64,000 nucleotides of DNA from Bacteroidota bacterium (lineage in GTDB: Bacteria; Bacteroidota; Bacteroidia; Chitinophagales; Chitinophagaceae), in contig JAEZZY010000067.1 in NCBI GenBank assembly GCA_023418315.1, positions 62,001-126,000 of the forward strand. The letters are read 5' to 3'. The notes beneath the pieces were generated by a model. That model was not told the DNA's origin. It saw only the letters and a program-made list of their open reading frames with translations, and did not search any database. Numbering within the stretch: position 1 is the stretch's first letter; each line of letters opens with the position of its first letter. The translations under genes and the position numbers were made by a program. This document shows, in pieces, positions 9,376-18,099 of this stretch.

Positions 9376-10131
9376 TTAGTTCTGCGAAGAAGGAAGATAG
9401 AGTTTGCTTTTAATGAAACCCGCCTTATGCAGCATGTGCACGATGGAAACCCCCAATACGCCCCATCCGTATTTCATGCTTCTTGAAAAATTGATGCTGG
9501 AGGCCTCTTCAAAATATTTGGTAGGACAGGTTACTTCTCCTATTTCATAGCCATTCATGAAAATTTGTGAAATCATTTCATTGTCGAAAACAAAATCATC
9601 GCTATTATAGGTAAAGTTAATGGAGCGGATTACTTCTGCTTTAAAGGCACGGTAGCCGGTGTGGTATTCGCTCAGCTTTTCTCCTATAAGTATGTTTTCA
9701 AAAAGGGTTAGAAAGCGATTGAATACATATTTATACATAGGCATGCCGCCTTTCAATGCGCCGCCGCCCAAGATGCGTGAGCCGAAGCAAACCGGATATA
9801 CATCATAAGCCAGTACGCCCGCCATAGCATGAATGAGGCGAGGAGTGTATTGATAATCGGGATGCAGCATCACTACAATATCGGCACCAAGTTCCAGGGC
9901 TTTTGCATAGCATGTTTTTTGATTGCCGCCATAGCCTTTGTTTACCTCATGTACTATAATGTGCCGGATGCCTAAGCGCCTGGCTACTTCCACGGTGTCG
10001 TCCGGACTGTTGTCATCCACCAGTACTATATCATCTACAATATTCATAGGCACTTCTGCGATGGTGCGTTCCAGCGTAAGCGCCGCTTTATAAGCAGGCA
10101 GCACTATTACTATTTTCTTTCCGTTGAGCAT
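9376..10131 (-). CDS. Glycosyltransferase family 2 (dolichyl-phosphate mannose synthase-like)
   Basis: A 251-residue GT-A fold inverting transferase. The N-terminus is GKKIVIVLPAYKAALTLERT, with the nucleotide-sugar contacts VDDNSPDDT, the DxD-like VMLHPDYQYTPR, and the acceptor-side EYHTGYRAFKAEV. The pattern resembles DPM1-type enzymes that make polyprenyl-phosphate sugars, although there is no C-terminal membrane anchor. The ATG at 10131 is chosen because a perfect Bacteroidetes -7 box lies just upstream at 10143-10150. The longer open frame to 10212 would put that promoter inside the gene and adds an unrelated hydrophobic lead. The sugar donor cannot be named. Confidence 0.85.
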   Translation of the reverse strand: MLNGKKIVIVLPAYKAALTLERTIAEVPMNIVDDIVLVDDNSPDDTVEVARRLGIRHIIVHEVNKGYGGNQKTCYAKALELGADIVVMLHPDYQYTPRLIHAMAGVLAYDVYPVCFGSRILGGGALKGGMPMYKYVFNRFLTLFENILIGEKLSEYHTGYRAFKAEVIRSINFTYNSDDFVFDNEMISQIFMNGYEIGEVTCPTKYFEEASSINFSRSMKYGWGVLGVSIVHMLHKAGFIKSKLYLPSSQN

Positions 10132-10142
10132 ATGAGAGAATG

Positions 10143-10150
10143 CAAAAGTA
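10143..10150 (-). promoter_or_regulatory. -7 box (TACTTTTG) for the GT2 gene
   Basis: A perfect TAnnTTTG on the minus strand, 11 bases before the chosen ATG at 10131. It decides the start of the downstream gene. A TTTG occurs only 13 bases upstream of it, closer than the usual 17-23, so the -33 element is unclear. Confidence 0.5.
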
Positions 10151-10325
10151 AAAACTAAAAATCCAAAACCTATGGGATTTGAAAGATAGTAAATAAGGAA
10201 AGAGTTGCACATTTTGCATTCTTTTTATCTAAAATGCACACCTATGTAATAAGTACAAACTTTTTCGCTGATTATGAAAATGTGTTCCTTCTTCCCAAAA
10301 GAGATTTGTGAAAAATTTATTCAAA

Positions 10326-11876
10326 ATGAAAAAACTACTTATTCCTGTAGCGAGTTTCTGCTTTATGCAGGCTACAGCACAAACAATCCTCACAAAAGAT
10401 AATTCTTTTGGCGACAAGGGTAATCTACTAATTACTCCTTCTGCTAATCAGGTAGATCTTCAAAATCATTTTATAACCGCTGACGATAAAATCCTTTTTG
10501 GTGGAACGGTACACGGTTTCAATAAAGATTTGTATATTGTCAAAACAGATATGAACGGCTCTATGGACGTTAGTTTTGGCAATAACGGTATTCGAATGAT
10601 TGACCCACAACTGGGTGCGAATGAACAAGGCGGATATGTAGTGGAAAGACCCGATGGAAAAATCATAATTGCCGGAGCAACCTATAACGGACAAGACGAT
10701 GATGCACTGGTAATGTGCTTAAACGCAGATGGGTCCATAGATCCAAATTTTGGGAATAACGGGATGAGTATCCTTCCTATTGGAGGCAACGACATAGCAG
10801 TAAAGGTAATAGTGCATAGTAGTAAGATATATGTAGGGGGTGCAAGTAGTGTAAATGGGAAATATACAAACGGATTTATTATCCGGTTGAATCTGGATGG
10901 TACACTTGACCAAACCTTTGGAAGCATTGGCGGGATTAAACTAATAGATTATAAAGGGCGGGAGGAAACACTTTCGGATTTTGAGGTATTGAGCGATGGT
11001 AGTGTGCTTGCTATAGGACGCACGAGGGGAAATAACGATACCAAGCATTATGTCTGCAAACTGACTGCTGTTGGAAAGTATGATACCAACTTTGGAACAC
11101 TGGGCTTCCTCGTACATTCAGAGCCTACCGGTGTGTCTAATTTTCAAAAAATAGCGGTTGCTCCTACAGGAGAAATATATATAGCAGGTTATTATCAAGA
11201 CAATAATAAGGACGTAGCCGCAGTCTGGAGTGTGAATGCAAATGGTACGATGAGCAATACATTTGGCGGGGGAAATGGAAAGACCGTCCTGAATATCGGT
11301 AACAATTCATTACAACGATTTTGGGCAATTCGAGTTTTAAATAATGGAAAACTTTTTATTGGGGGAAATTTCAAATATGACATGAAGATTGAAAGTTATC
11401 CACTCACAGCAATGCTTCATCCCGATGGAAGTTTTGATACTGATTTTTATACCACTGGTTATTTTATTGACAGCCTACCACCCAATCAAGTGTTAGTAGC
11501 TTTAATGAGCGTTTCTGTTACGGCATCTGGCTCCGTTTATGTAAGCGGTTTAAGTGTAGATTCATTGAGCGATATACGGGTCCTTGTGAATAAGTTCGAT
11601 AAAAAATCCTTGAATGTAGCAAATACGGATAAATCCATTGTACAGATTGATTTGTACCCTAATCCAGCCCGGTCCTATGTGTTCATTGATGTAAAAAAGA
11701 ATTCAAAAATCAGTCGGGTGAATCTGTATGACCTGTCAGGAAAATTATTAAAATCACTAAGCAATACAAACAACAACCAGTATGCTTTACCGACCATGCT
11801 ACCTATAGGGAATTATGCCATTTCGATAGAATTTGAAGAAGGAACGCGCGTTGTTAAGCTGCTTACCATTAATTAG
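10326..11876 (+). CDS. Delta-60 repeat protein with T9SS sorting domain
   Basis: A secreted protein of about 516 residues. The signal peptide MKKLLIPVASFCFMQATAQ is followed by five or six delta-60 repeats of about 50-60 residues, each with a pattern such as NADGSIDPNFGNNG or LDGTLDQTFGSIGG, which fold as beta-propeller-like blades. The last 75 or so residues form a type IX secretion C-terminal domain (IDLYPNPARSYVFID, then VNLYDLSGKLL, ending VVKLLTIN). It should be exported by T9SS and anchored or released at the cell surface; ligand unknown. The ATG at 10326 starts the signal peptide; an in-frame GTG at 10308 is less likely. It is AT-richer than the genes before it. Confidence 0.85.
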   Translation: MKKLLIPVASFCFMQATAQTILTKDNSFGDKGNLLITPSANQVDLQNHFITADDKILFGGTVHGFNKDLYIVKTDMNGSMDVSFGNNGIRMIDPQLGANEQGGYVVERPDGKIIIAGATYNGQDDDALVMCLNADGSIDPNFGNNGMSILPIGGNDIAVKVIVHSSKIYVGGASSVNGKYTNGFIIRLNLDGTLDQTFGSIGGIKLIDYKGREETLSDFEVLSDGSVLAIGRTRGNNDTKHYVCKLTAVGKYDTNFGTLGFLVHSEPTGVSNFQKIAVAPTGEIYIAGYYQDNNKDVAAVWSVNANGTMSNTFGGGNGKTVLNIGNNSLQRFWAIRVLNNGKLFIGGNFKYDMKIESYPLTAMLHPDGSFDTDFYTTGYFIDSLPPNQVLVALMSVSVTASGSVYVSGLSVDSLSDIRVLVNKFDKKSLNVANTDKSIVQIDLYPNPARSYVFIDVKKNSKISRVNLYDLSGKLLKSLSNTNNNQYALPTMLPIGNYAISIEFEEGTRVVKLLTIN

Positions 11877-11890
11877 CTATTAAATAAAAA

Positions 11891-11935
11891 AGGACAGGAA
11901 TACTCTTAACAATTGAGCCCGGAGTATTTCTGTCC
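11891..11935. terminator. Strong inverted repeat after the delta-60 gene
   Basis: The arms AGGACAGGAATACTC (11891-11905) and GAGTATTTCTGTCCT (11921-11935) pair over 15 positions with one G-T, around a 15-base loop. On the plus strand no T run follows; on the minus strand the stem is followed by six T. It may be a terminator, or an mRNA 3'-end hairpin for the upstream gene, which stops at 11876. The rest of 11936-12116 shows no recognisable signal. Confidence 0.6.
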
Positions 11936-12116
11936 TATAATAGCCAGTATGCTCTATAACTAAGTCTTCCCCAAGATATAATTGGATAAAACGGATACGT
12001 TGAGCGTGCTATAAATCGAAGAAAAAGTAAACTTACCGTTTAGAATGAATAAATTTAAAATTTAAAACATCAGGTGCTTATATCGGATCAGTGCTGGAGG
12101 ACAAAGGAATAAAACC

Positions 12117-14771
12117 ATGCGAAATAAAAAATTGTTACACTACACATACCAATTGTTTAAACCGGGCGGAGGGCCTCAACGGATAAAAAACTGGATGGCA
12201 TTCATGTTGTTGCTACAAATAACTGCTATGATTATGCCGGAGCGAAAATGGTGGCAGTATTATGATATAGATGTTTTTTTATTAGGAGCAACTTTCTTAT
12301 TCATGTTGATTGTTTTTCTGATCCAAAACAAATCGCTCCAAATACCCTTTTGTGTAGCCATTTTTATTATCGCGATGTGTATGATACCAGCGGGGCAATA
12401 TTTGTATAACAGCGGCAAGGCGGATACGGTATTGATAACGGGCTGGTCTTCGGTTTTTTACATTCTTGAAAGACGGCAATATATCAGCTTTACAAGGTTT
12501 ATATATGGCATGTTGGGAATGATGGTTGCTCTTGCTATAAGCACCTATATCGGTGTTTTATATCCGGTAAAACAAGTTCATAATGATCTACACCTTCTTG
12601 CCGTAGGCATATTAGCCGTGGGATACAACTGTTACTTGCTGATTATAGATTTTCGCCATGGCAAGCATAGGATGGATTATTTCGAAAGACATTTTGATAA
12701 GATAGATGAACTAAGCGCTAAACTGACTAAAATATTGATGGCAGATAAGCCCATAAATGACATTATGTGGGATGTAACCCGCGAGTGTATCCCCACTTTA
12801 GGGTTGGAAGATTTTGTCATCTACCTCTATCATGAAGAAAAAGATAGGCTGGTGCAGGTAGCTGCCTATGGAGGCAAATCAAATCCTATAAATGCTACGA
12901 TTGTAAATCCGCTGGAAATAGAGCCTGGTAAAGGAATTGTAGGGAAAGTATTTGCTTCCAAAAAGCCTATGCTTATAGCGGATATCAGCGAAAGCAGGGA
13001 TTACATTATGGATGATATTCGTCGGAACTCCGAGCTTGCCGTACCTATTCTCATTGGCGATAAGGTTTTCGGAGTAATAGATTCGGAGCACAGTCAGAAA
13101 GGATTTTTCAACACTACTTACTTGCAAATTTTCAACATAATAGCAGCTTTTTGCAGCATCAAAGCTGCTCAATTGGAACTGCGCGATCAGCAACTTGAAG
13201 CGCAGAAGATTAAAGAGTTTGAGCAATTGAAAAGCATATTTGTAGGAAATATTTCACACGATTTAAAGACACCCCTCTCTTTAATTATGGGACCTGCAAA
13301 TCAATTATTCAAAACCACAGAAGATTCTTTTGTCAAGCAACAAGCAGGTTATATTATTAAAAACACAGACCACCTTGTAACCATGGTAGAACAGCTATTA
13401 CAGCTTAATATGATTGAACAGGGAATGGCGATACATCATCCGGAAACGATAGACCTTAGTAATGCTCTCTACAAAATGGCGGAACATTATGTGCCTTTGG
13501 CAGAAGAAAAATCTATTCACTTTAAGCTGGAAGTTACTGAAGACTTGCTCATTACCACCGATCAATTTAAATTGTCGCAATGTGTGCACAATTTATTACA
13601 GAATGCCTTCAAACACACGCCAACAAAAGGGACAATTATATTAAGCGGCTTTAAAGCAAATGAGGATGAAATTCATATTTTAGTAAAGGATACAGGTATA
13701 GGCATTCATCCCAACGAACAACAAAAGATTTTTCAGCGGTTTTACAAAATTGATGTCAATAATCACAAAGGGACGGGTATTGGATTATCACTTGTAAAGG
13801 AATATGTTTCCCAAATGAACGGTACGATAGCATTAGCCTCCACTCCAAATGCAGGTGCTACCTTTACCATCATTTTACCCGCACAACTCGCTATCCCTAT
13901 AAAAGAAAAAACATCATCCTTTTCTGATATGACGGCTGGCAACGAAGATGCACCTTTGATTATGGTGGTAGAAGATCATGAAGAGTTAAACAATTTTTTA
14001 TCTGAGAGCTTACGATTACAAGGATACAAATGTCTTCAAACTTATAATGGACAAGAAGCGTGGGAAATGGCTCAACACCATCTTCCAGACCTTATAGTTA
14101 CAGACCTGATGATGCCCAAATTGTCAGGAGAAGAATTAGTAGCGCTTATTCGCGCTCATGAACTCACAAGCCATATTCCTGCCATTGTTCTTACCGCCAA
14201 AAATCAAATTGATAACCGCGTGGAGCTTTATCAAACAGGTGCGGATAATTATTTAGCAAAGCCGTTCAAAATGGAGGAACTGTTGGCGGTGATAGATACA
14301 ACCCTAAAGCAAAGGAAACGTATTCTTCAAAAATTTTACAATACATATCTGCATTCTTTATCCTTCCCATCCGATAATGAAAATACAGTAAGGGACGAGG
14401 AGCAAGTTGCGGAAGTAAATGCTATTGTAAAGCAATGCACGGATTATGTGATGGCACATTTGGATGATCCCGGATTAAATGTAACCACCTTGGGGGCAGC
14501 TATAGGGTTTGGCAGAAACAGGTTGCAAAAGGAAATAAAATCTGCGACATCGCTTACTCCAGTCGAGTTTATACGCTCCATTCGCCTACATCAGGCTTAT
14601 AAAATGTTGCAGGAATCATCCCAATATAATATTTCTGAAATAGCCTACATGACTGGGTTTAGCAATCTCTCCTATTTCAGCCGTTCTTTTAAAATGCAAT
14701 TTGGAACAGCACCTACAAATGTTGAAAAGCAACAGCAAACACCAGCTATTATACCATCTCAAAAAAAATAA
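12117..14771 (+). CDS. Hybrid histidine kinase / response regulator with AraC output domain
   Basis: A one-protein two-component system of 884 residues. About six hydrophobic segments form a membrane region in residues 20-185. A GAF domain follows (about 205-355, with EPGKGIVGKVFASKKPMLIADISES). HisKA follows with the phospho-acceptor His381 in NISHDLKTPLS, then HATPase_c (LLQNAFKHTP N-box, KDTGIGIHP and GTGIGLSLVKEYV G-boxes). A receiver domain has acceptor Asp663 in VTDLMMPKLSG and Lys in YLAKPF. The C-terminal AraC-type HTH has ISEIAYMTGFSNLSYFSRSFK. Unlike most Bacteroidetes hybrid systems it lacks a periplasmic beta-propeller sensor, so input is probably via the membrane segment or GAF. 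Targets unknown. The next gene starts 3 bases after its end. Confidence 0.93.
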   Translation: MRNKKLLHYTYQLFKPGGGPQRIKNWMAFMLLLQITAMIMPERKWWQYYDIDVFLLGATFLFMLIVFLIQNKSLQIPFCVAIFIIAMCMIPAGQYLYNSGKADTVLITGWSSVFYILERRQYISFTRFIYGMLGMMVALAISTYIGVLYPVKQVHNDLHLLAVGILAVGYNCYLLIIDFRHGKHRMDYFERHFDKIDELSAKLTKILMADKPINDIMWDVTRECIPTLGLEDFVIYLYHEEKDRLVQVAAYGGKSNPINATIVNPLEIEPGKGIVGKVFASKKPMLIADISESRDYIMDDIRRNSELAVPILIGDKVFGVIDSEHSQKGFFNTTYLQIFNIIAAFCSIKAAQLELRDQQLEAQKIKEFEQLKSIFVGNISHDLKTPLSLIMGPANQLFKTTEDSFVKQQAGYIIKNTDHLVTMVEQLLQLNMIEQGMAIHHPETIDLSNALYKMAEHYVPLAEEKSIHFKLEVTEDLLITTDQFKLSQCVHNLLQNAFKHTPTKGTIILSGFKANEDEIHILVKDTGIGIHPNEQQKIFQRFYKIDVNNHKGTGIGLSLVKEYVSQMNGTIALASTPNAGATFTIILPAQLAIPIKEKTSSFSDMTAGNEDAPLIMVVEDHEELNNFLSESLRLQGYKCLQTYNGQEAWEMAQHHLPDLIVTDLMMPKLSGEELVALIRAHELTSHIPAIVLTAKNQIDNRVELYQTGADNYLAKPFKMEELLAVIDTTLKQRKRILQKFYNTYLHSLSFPSDNENTVRDEEQVAEVNAIVKQCTDYVMAHLDDPGLNVTTLGAAIGFGRNRLQKEIKSATSLTPVEFIRSIRLHQAYKMLQESSQYNISEIAYMTGFSNLSYFSRSFKMQFGTAPTNVEKQQQTPAIIPSQKK

Positions 14772-14773
14772 TC

Positions 14774-15397
14774 ATGACAGACCAAACATATTTAAAATCA
14801 TTAAGAACCCCGACTGCTTTAGATCCTTTACGTGTCCTAATGAGCGCTTGCCTTACAGGTGTTACGTGTGGATATGACGGTACTGCAAACGGTGAATATC
14901 CCAGCGCATTAAAGCTATTGACCTACGATACCGTTGCTCTTACAAAATTTTGTCCCGAAGAATTTTCTTTTGGAACACCTCGGGAAATGTGTGATATACA
15001 CGGTGGTAATGGAATGGATGTACTTGACGGAAAAGCCAGAGTATTGACTGAAAGCGGTACAGACTGGACAGAAGGAATGATAAAAGCGTCCGAAAAAATG
15101 CTTGAAATTGCTCAAAAGGCAAAGGTAGAACTTGCTGTTCTTATGGACATTAGCGCGGCCTGCGGCAGCCAAGTAATATACGAGGGCAACCGATTTTCTG
15201 AAAACAAAGTCTATCAAATAGGTACAGGAGTATGTGCAGCACAACTCATTCGCAACGGTTTTAAAGTGATTAGCCAAAGAGATTATGCTTCTTTAGAAAT
15301 ATTATATGCCAAAATAGACCCTTCACATACAGTGGACACTACAAAAGTAGATCATCATGAAATTGAATGGTATAAAACATACTTCAAGAAAGTATAA
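14774..15397 (+). CDS. DUF523 domain protein
   Basis: A 207-residue protein of the DUF523 (YbbK-like) family. The conserved parts are present: VLMSACLTGVTCGYDG, VALTKFCPEEFSFGTPRE, the dipeptide-rich stretch with DGKARVLTESGTD, and AVLMDISAACGSQVIYEGN. The pattern of cysteines (SACLTGVTC, KFCPEE, SAACGS) suggests a thiol-dependent or metal site, but no reaction has been established for the family. It begins 3 bases after the hybrid kinase gene, so the two are probably co-transcribed. The C-terminus DHHEIEWYKTYFKKV is divergent. Confidence 0.85.
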   Translation: MTDQTYLKSLRTPTALDPLRVLMSACLTGVTCGYDGTANGEYPSALKLLTYDTVALTKFCPEEFSFGTPREMCDIHGGNGMDVLDGKARVLTESGTDWTEGMIKASEKMLEIAQKAKVELAVLMDISAACGSQVIYEGNRFSENKVYQIGTGVCAAQLIRNGFKVISQRDYASLEILYAKIDPSHTVDTTKVDHHEIEWYKTYFKKV

Positions 15398-15486
15398 GAT
15401 AGCAGAAACATGGAGTATATAAGGCAAGTGAGCGTCTTATTTTGAAAATACGAATTTTTATACCTTACACATAAACTACAAGTACT

Positions 15487-15654
15487 ATGTCCGAGCAAAC
15501 TAATTACTACTTTCTATCCGTTTTTTTCTTTGTAATGTTCCTTTTAATGGAAGCTACGGATATTTATGAGCCGCCTCCATGGTTCAAAGCATTTTTGCTA
15601 ATTCTATGTACCGCATTTTTGGTTAGCGGGTTAAATAAAAAAACCGGAAGTTGA
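15487..15654 (+). CDS. Small membrane protein, 55 residues
   Basis: A short frame, ATG at 15487 to TGA at 15652-15654. It encodes MSEQTNYYFLSVFFFVMFLL followed by a polar EATDIYEPPPW turn and a second hydrophobic segment FKAFLLILCTAFLVSG, ending NKKTGS. Two membrane helices joined by a short acidic-proline loop, with a basic tail, make a credible small membrane protein. I do not recognise a family. It lies alone between DUF523 and the next secreted protein gene, and its third-position bias looks coding. Confidence 0.55.
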   Translation: MSEQTNYYFLSVFFFVMFLLMEATDIYEPPPWFKAFLLILCTAFLVSGLNKKTGS

Positions 15655-15693
15655 TTCCCTCTATAATTTAATCCCCTCAGTGCTTAACTTGCA

Positions 15694-16197
15694 ATGAATA
15701 TGAAAATTTTTTCCTTCTTCTTAGTGCTGTTGCTTCCCTATGCCGGCATCGGGCAAAATAACCTCCGTGCCGACGCAGGGAAAATGGGCAAAGCACTTGC
15801 CGAAAAAAATTATGAGGTCTATCTGAATTATACCTACCCCAAGCTGCTGAAGGATATGGGCGGCAGGGAAAAAATGAAACAAACCATCCAAACACAAATG
15901 GAAGATCTGGAAAGACAGGGCATTAAAATACTTTCCGTTTCTTATGGCGAGCCTTCGGTTATTATCAAAGAAAAAAAAGAATTGCAAGCCACCTTACCGC
16001 AGCAAATAACGTTTGAAAGCACTAACGGAAAAGTAACCGCACAAAGCACCATCATCGCTATCTCGCAGGATGCAGGCGCGCATTGGTATTTTATAGACCC
16101 CGGAGAGCGCGACCTGGAAACGGTGCGCATTACCCTCCCCAATCTTAGCAAAAAACTGATACTGTCGCCGCCCGCGCCTGTGAAAATGGAAAAATAG
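15694..16197 (+). CDS. Secreted protein of unknown function
   Basis: A 167-residue protein with a signal peptide (MKIFSFFLVLLLPYAGIGQ, starting at the ATG at 15694 or 15700). The mature part begins with a helical segment (ADAGKMGKALAEKNYEVYLNYTYPKLLKDMGGREKM), then beta strands with SYGEPSVIIKEKKELQATLPQQI, and DAGAHWYFIDPGERDLETVR. The arrangement resembles NTF2-like or DUF-type small periplasmic proteins common in Chitinophagaceae, but I cannot assign a function. It is upstream of nusB on the same strand, with about 90 bases and a promoter box between them, so it is probably a separate unit. Confidence 0.6.
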   Translation: MNMKIFSFFLVLLLPYAGIGQNNLRADAGKMGKALAEKNYEVYLNYTYPKLLKDMGGREKMKQTIQTQMEDLERQGIKILSVSYGEPSVIIKEKKELQATLPQQITFESTNGKVTAQSTIIAISQDAGAHWYFIDPGERDLETVRITLPNLSKKLILSPPAPVKMEK

Positions 16198-16248
16198 CCT
16201 TATCAAAGATTTAGAGATTTTGCTGAGGGCTATTCGCCTGCTATTCGC

Positions 16249-16256
16249 TACCTTTG
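16249..16256 (+). promoter_or_regulatory. -7 box (TACCTTTG) for the nusB operon
   Basis: A perfect TAnnTTTG, 31 bases before the nusB ATG. A TTTG at 16219-16222 lies 26 bases upstream, slightly longer than the usual 17-23 spacing. Confidence 0.55.
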
Positions 16257-16287
16257 CGCCGCTTAACGCGCATATTTTACTTAATAC

Positions 16288-17223
16288 ATGATCAGTCGCA
16301 GGAACATCAGGGTAAAGGTGATGCAGACCCTCTATACATTGGAAACTGTGGAGACGGCATCTCCCGAAAGCTATAGCCGGGGGCTTACCCTTCTTAATGA
16401 AAAACTGAACCGTGGGTTGGATTTATTTGTCATCTCGCTGGAATACCTGCGCAAGATAGCGGAGTATGCGGCAATACATGCTTCTGCAAGAGCTGCAAAA
16501 TACCTTCCTACCCATGACGATCTGAATGCCAGTAAGAAAATCAGTGAAAATAAATTTCTTGCATCGCTTCATTCCAATGCCTCTTATAGCGAAAAAATAA
16601 AAGAACCCGCCATCATTCATGCTCTGCACGATGAATGGATCAAGAAACTTTTTCTGCAATTAGCACAAACCGAAGCCTATAAAGCCTATACCGCTGACGA
16701 AAACAACCGGCATCCTAAAGAAGAAAAAAGCATCATCCAGTATATCTGGCAAAAAACCATATTGGAAAATGAATCCTTTATGGAATTTTTCGGCGAAGAG
16801 CTGCAAGGCTGGGAAGACGATAAAGAAATGACCCGAATGCTCATGGAAAATTTCTTCAAAAACCCCGGAAAGCTGGATTTTTCAAAAATGATTTCTCCCG
16901 AAAAACAGGAATACAGCCGGGAGTTGTTGCGCACCGTGCTGGAGAAAAAAGATTATTGTATGGAGCTGATCCAGCCGAAATTAGTGAACTGGGATAAAGA
17001 ACGGGTAGCATTGATAGACCTGCTGTTGCTGAAAATGGGCGTGTGCGAGCTTCTCTATTTCCCTACCATCCCCACTAAAGTAACTATTAATGAATACATC
17101 GAAATAGCCAAGCGATACAGCACCCAGCAAAGCGGTCAGTTTATCAACGGCGTATTGGACAATATTCTTAAAGACTTGGAAAAAGAAAATAAAATCAAAA
17201 AACAAGACAGGATTCGCAAATAA
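16288..17223 (+). CDS. nusB: Transcription antitermination protein NusB, long Bacteroidetes form
   Basis: NusB joins NusE (S10) on boxA RNA to form the antitermination complex for rRNA transcription. The N-terminus MISRRNIRVKVMQTLYTLE is characteristic. The conventional NusB core lies in the C-terminal 140 residues (YCMELIQPKLVNWDKERVALIDLLLLKMGVCELLYFPTIPTKVTINEYIEIAKRYS, then GQFINGVLDNIL). At 311 residues it is twice the E. coli length (139); the extra N-terminal helical half is usual in Bacteroidetes. It leads the plus-strand run nusB-DUF1573-yajC-coaE. Confidence 0.93.
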   Translation: MISRRNIRVKVMQTLYTLETVETASPESYSRGLTLLNEKLNRGLDLFVISLEYLRKIAEYAAIHASARAAKYLPTHDDLNASKKISENKFLASLHSNASYSEKIKEPAIIHALHDEWIKKLFLQLAQTEAYKAYTADENNRHPKEEKSIIQYIWQKTILENESFMEFFGEELQGWEDDKEMTRMLMENFFKNPGKLDFSKMISPEKQEYSRELLRTVLEKKDYCMELIQPKLVNWDKERVALIDLLLLKMGVCELLYFPTIPTKVTINEYIEIAKRYSTQQSGQFINGVLDNILKDLEKENKIKKQDRIRK

Positions 17224-17236
17224 AATTGTAACGAGT

Positions 17237-17713
17237 ATGAAAAAATATTTGTTTGTACTATGTGCAGCGGCTGCCTTTACTGCTTGTAAAGAAGAAAAGC
17301 CGAAAGAAACAGTGGTAAACGACCCCAATCGTTTATCTGCCGAACTGGTAAATAATCCGCGCAGCGCTGTGGGCGACCCTTCCCAAGACATAGAGGCAAT
17401 GCCTACCATGACCTTCAAAGACAGCGTTTTCAACTTTGGCACCATCCGGGAAGGCGATGTGGTGCGCCACGAATATGAATTTACCAACCACGGAAAAAAT
17501 CCGTTGATTATTTCCAATGCACAAGGTTCTTGCGGATGTACCGTTCCCGAATATCCTTCCCAACCCATACCGCCCGGTAAAAGCGGCATAATCAAAGTGG
17601 AGTTTCACTCTGAAGGAAAAGTAGGGCATCAGGAAAAATCGGTAAGCATCACTACCAATTCTCAAAAAGGAATGCACCGGCTTTTTATCAAAGGCGACGT
17701 TACTGAAAAATAA
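17237..17713 (+). CDS. DUF1573 lipoprotein
   Basis: A 158-residue predicted lipoprotein. The N-terminus MKKYLFVLCAAAAFTACKEE has a lipobox ending in FTAC, giving acylated Cys17 with a following Lys-Glu. The mature part is an immunoglobulin-like DUF1573 domain: FNFGTIREGDVVRHEYEFTNHGKNPLIISNAQGSCGCTVPEYP, with the family's GSCGCT motif, then a closing IKVEFHSEGKVGHQEKSVSI. The role is unknown, but the gene is habitually next to yajC and nusB in Bacteroidetes, which hints at the envelope or secretion. It starts 13 bases after nusB. Confidence 0.9.
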   Translation: MKKYLFVLCAAAAFTACKEEKPKETVVNDPNRLSAELVNNPRSAVGDPSQDIEAMPTMTFKDSVFNFGTIREGDVVRHEYEFTNHGKNPLIISNAQGSCGCTVPEYPSQPIPPGKSGIIKVEFHSEGKVGHQEKSVSITTNSQKGMHRLFIKGDVTEK

Positions 17714-17748
17714 TTTTAAACTGTTTTTTTTAATCATTAATTATACCA

Positions 17749-18096
17749 ATGCAAACAACAATTCTGACTGTATTCTTACAAGCACAACAACCAAGCGCGT
17801 TGCCCTCCTTACTCATCATGGTAGGTATGGTAGTCGTGATGTATTTTTTCATGATCCGCCCGCAAGCCAAAAGGGCTAAGGAAGAAAAGAAATTTGCCGA
17901 AGCCATTACCGCCGGCGAAAAAGTAGTAACCACATCGGGCATTCACGGTACGATCAACCGCATCAACGAAGACGGCACGATCCAACTGGAAATAGCACGC
18001 GGCACTTTCGTGGTCATTGAGCGCAACGCTGTTTCTATGGCTATGACCAATGCCTTCCGCAAGAAAACCGAAGCGCCTGCCACAGCTACTAAATAA
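17749..18096 (+). CDS. yajC: Preprotein translocase accessory subunit YajC
   Basis: A 115-residue inner membrane protein that associates with SecDF and the SecYEG translocon. It has one transmembrane helix (LPSLLIMVGMVVVMYFFMI) followed by the signature RPQAKRAKEEKKFAEAI, then a small beta domain with GEKVVTTSGIHGTINRINEDGTIQLEI. Length and layout are standard. It sits between DUF1573 and coaE, 35 bases after the former and 3 bases before the latter. Confidence 0.95.
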   Translation: MQTTILTVFLQAQQPSALPSLLIMVGMVVVMYFFMIRPQAKRAKEEKKFAEAITAGEKVVTTSGIHGTINRINEDGTIQLEIARGTFVVIERNAVSMAMTNAFRKKTEAPATATK

Positions 18097-18099
18097 CGG

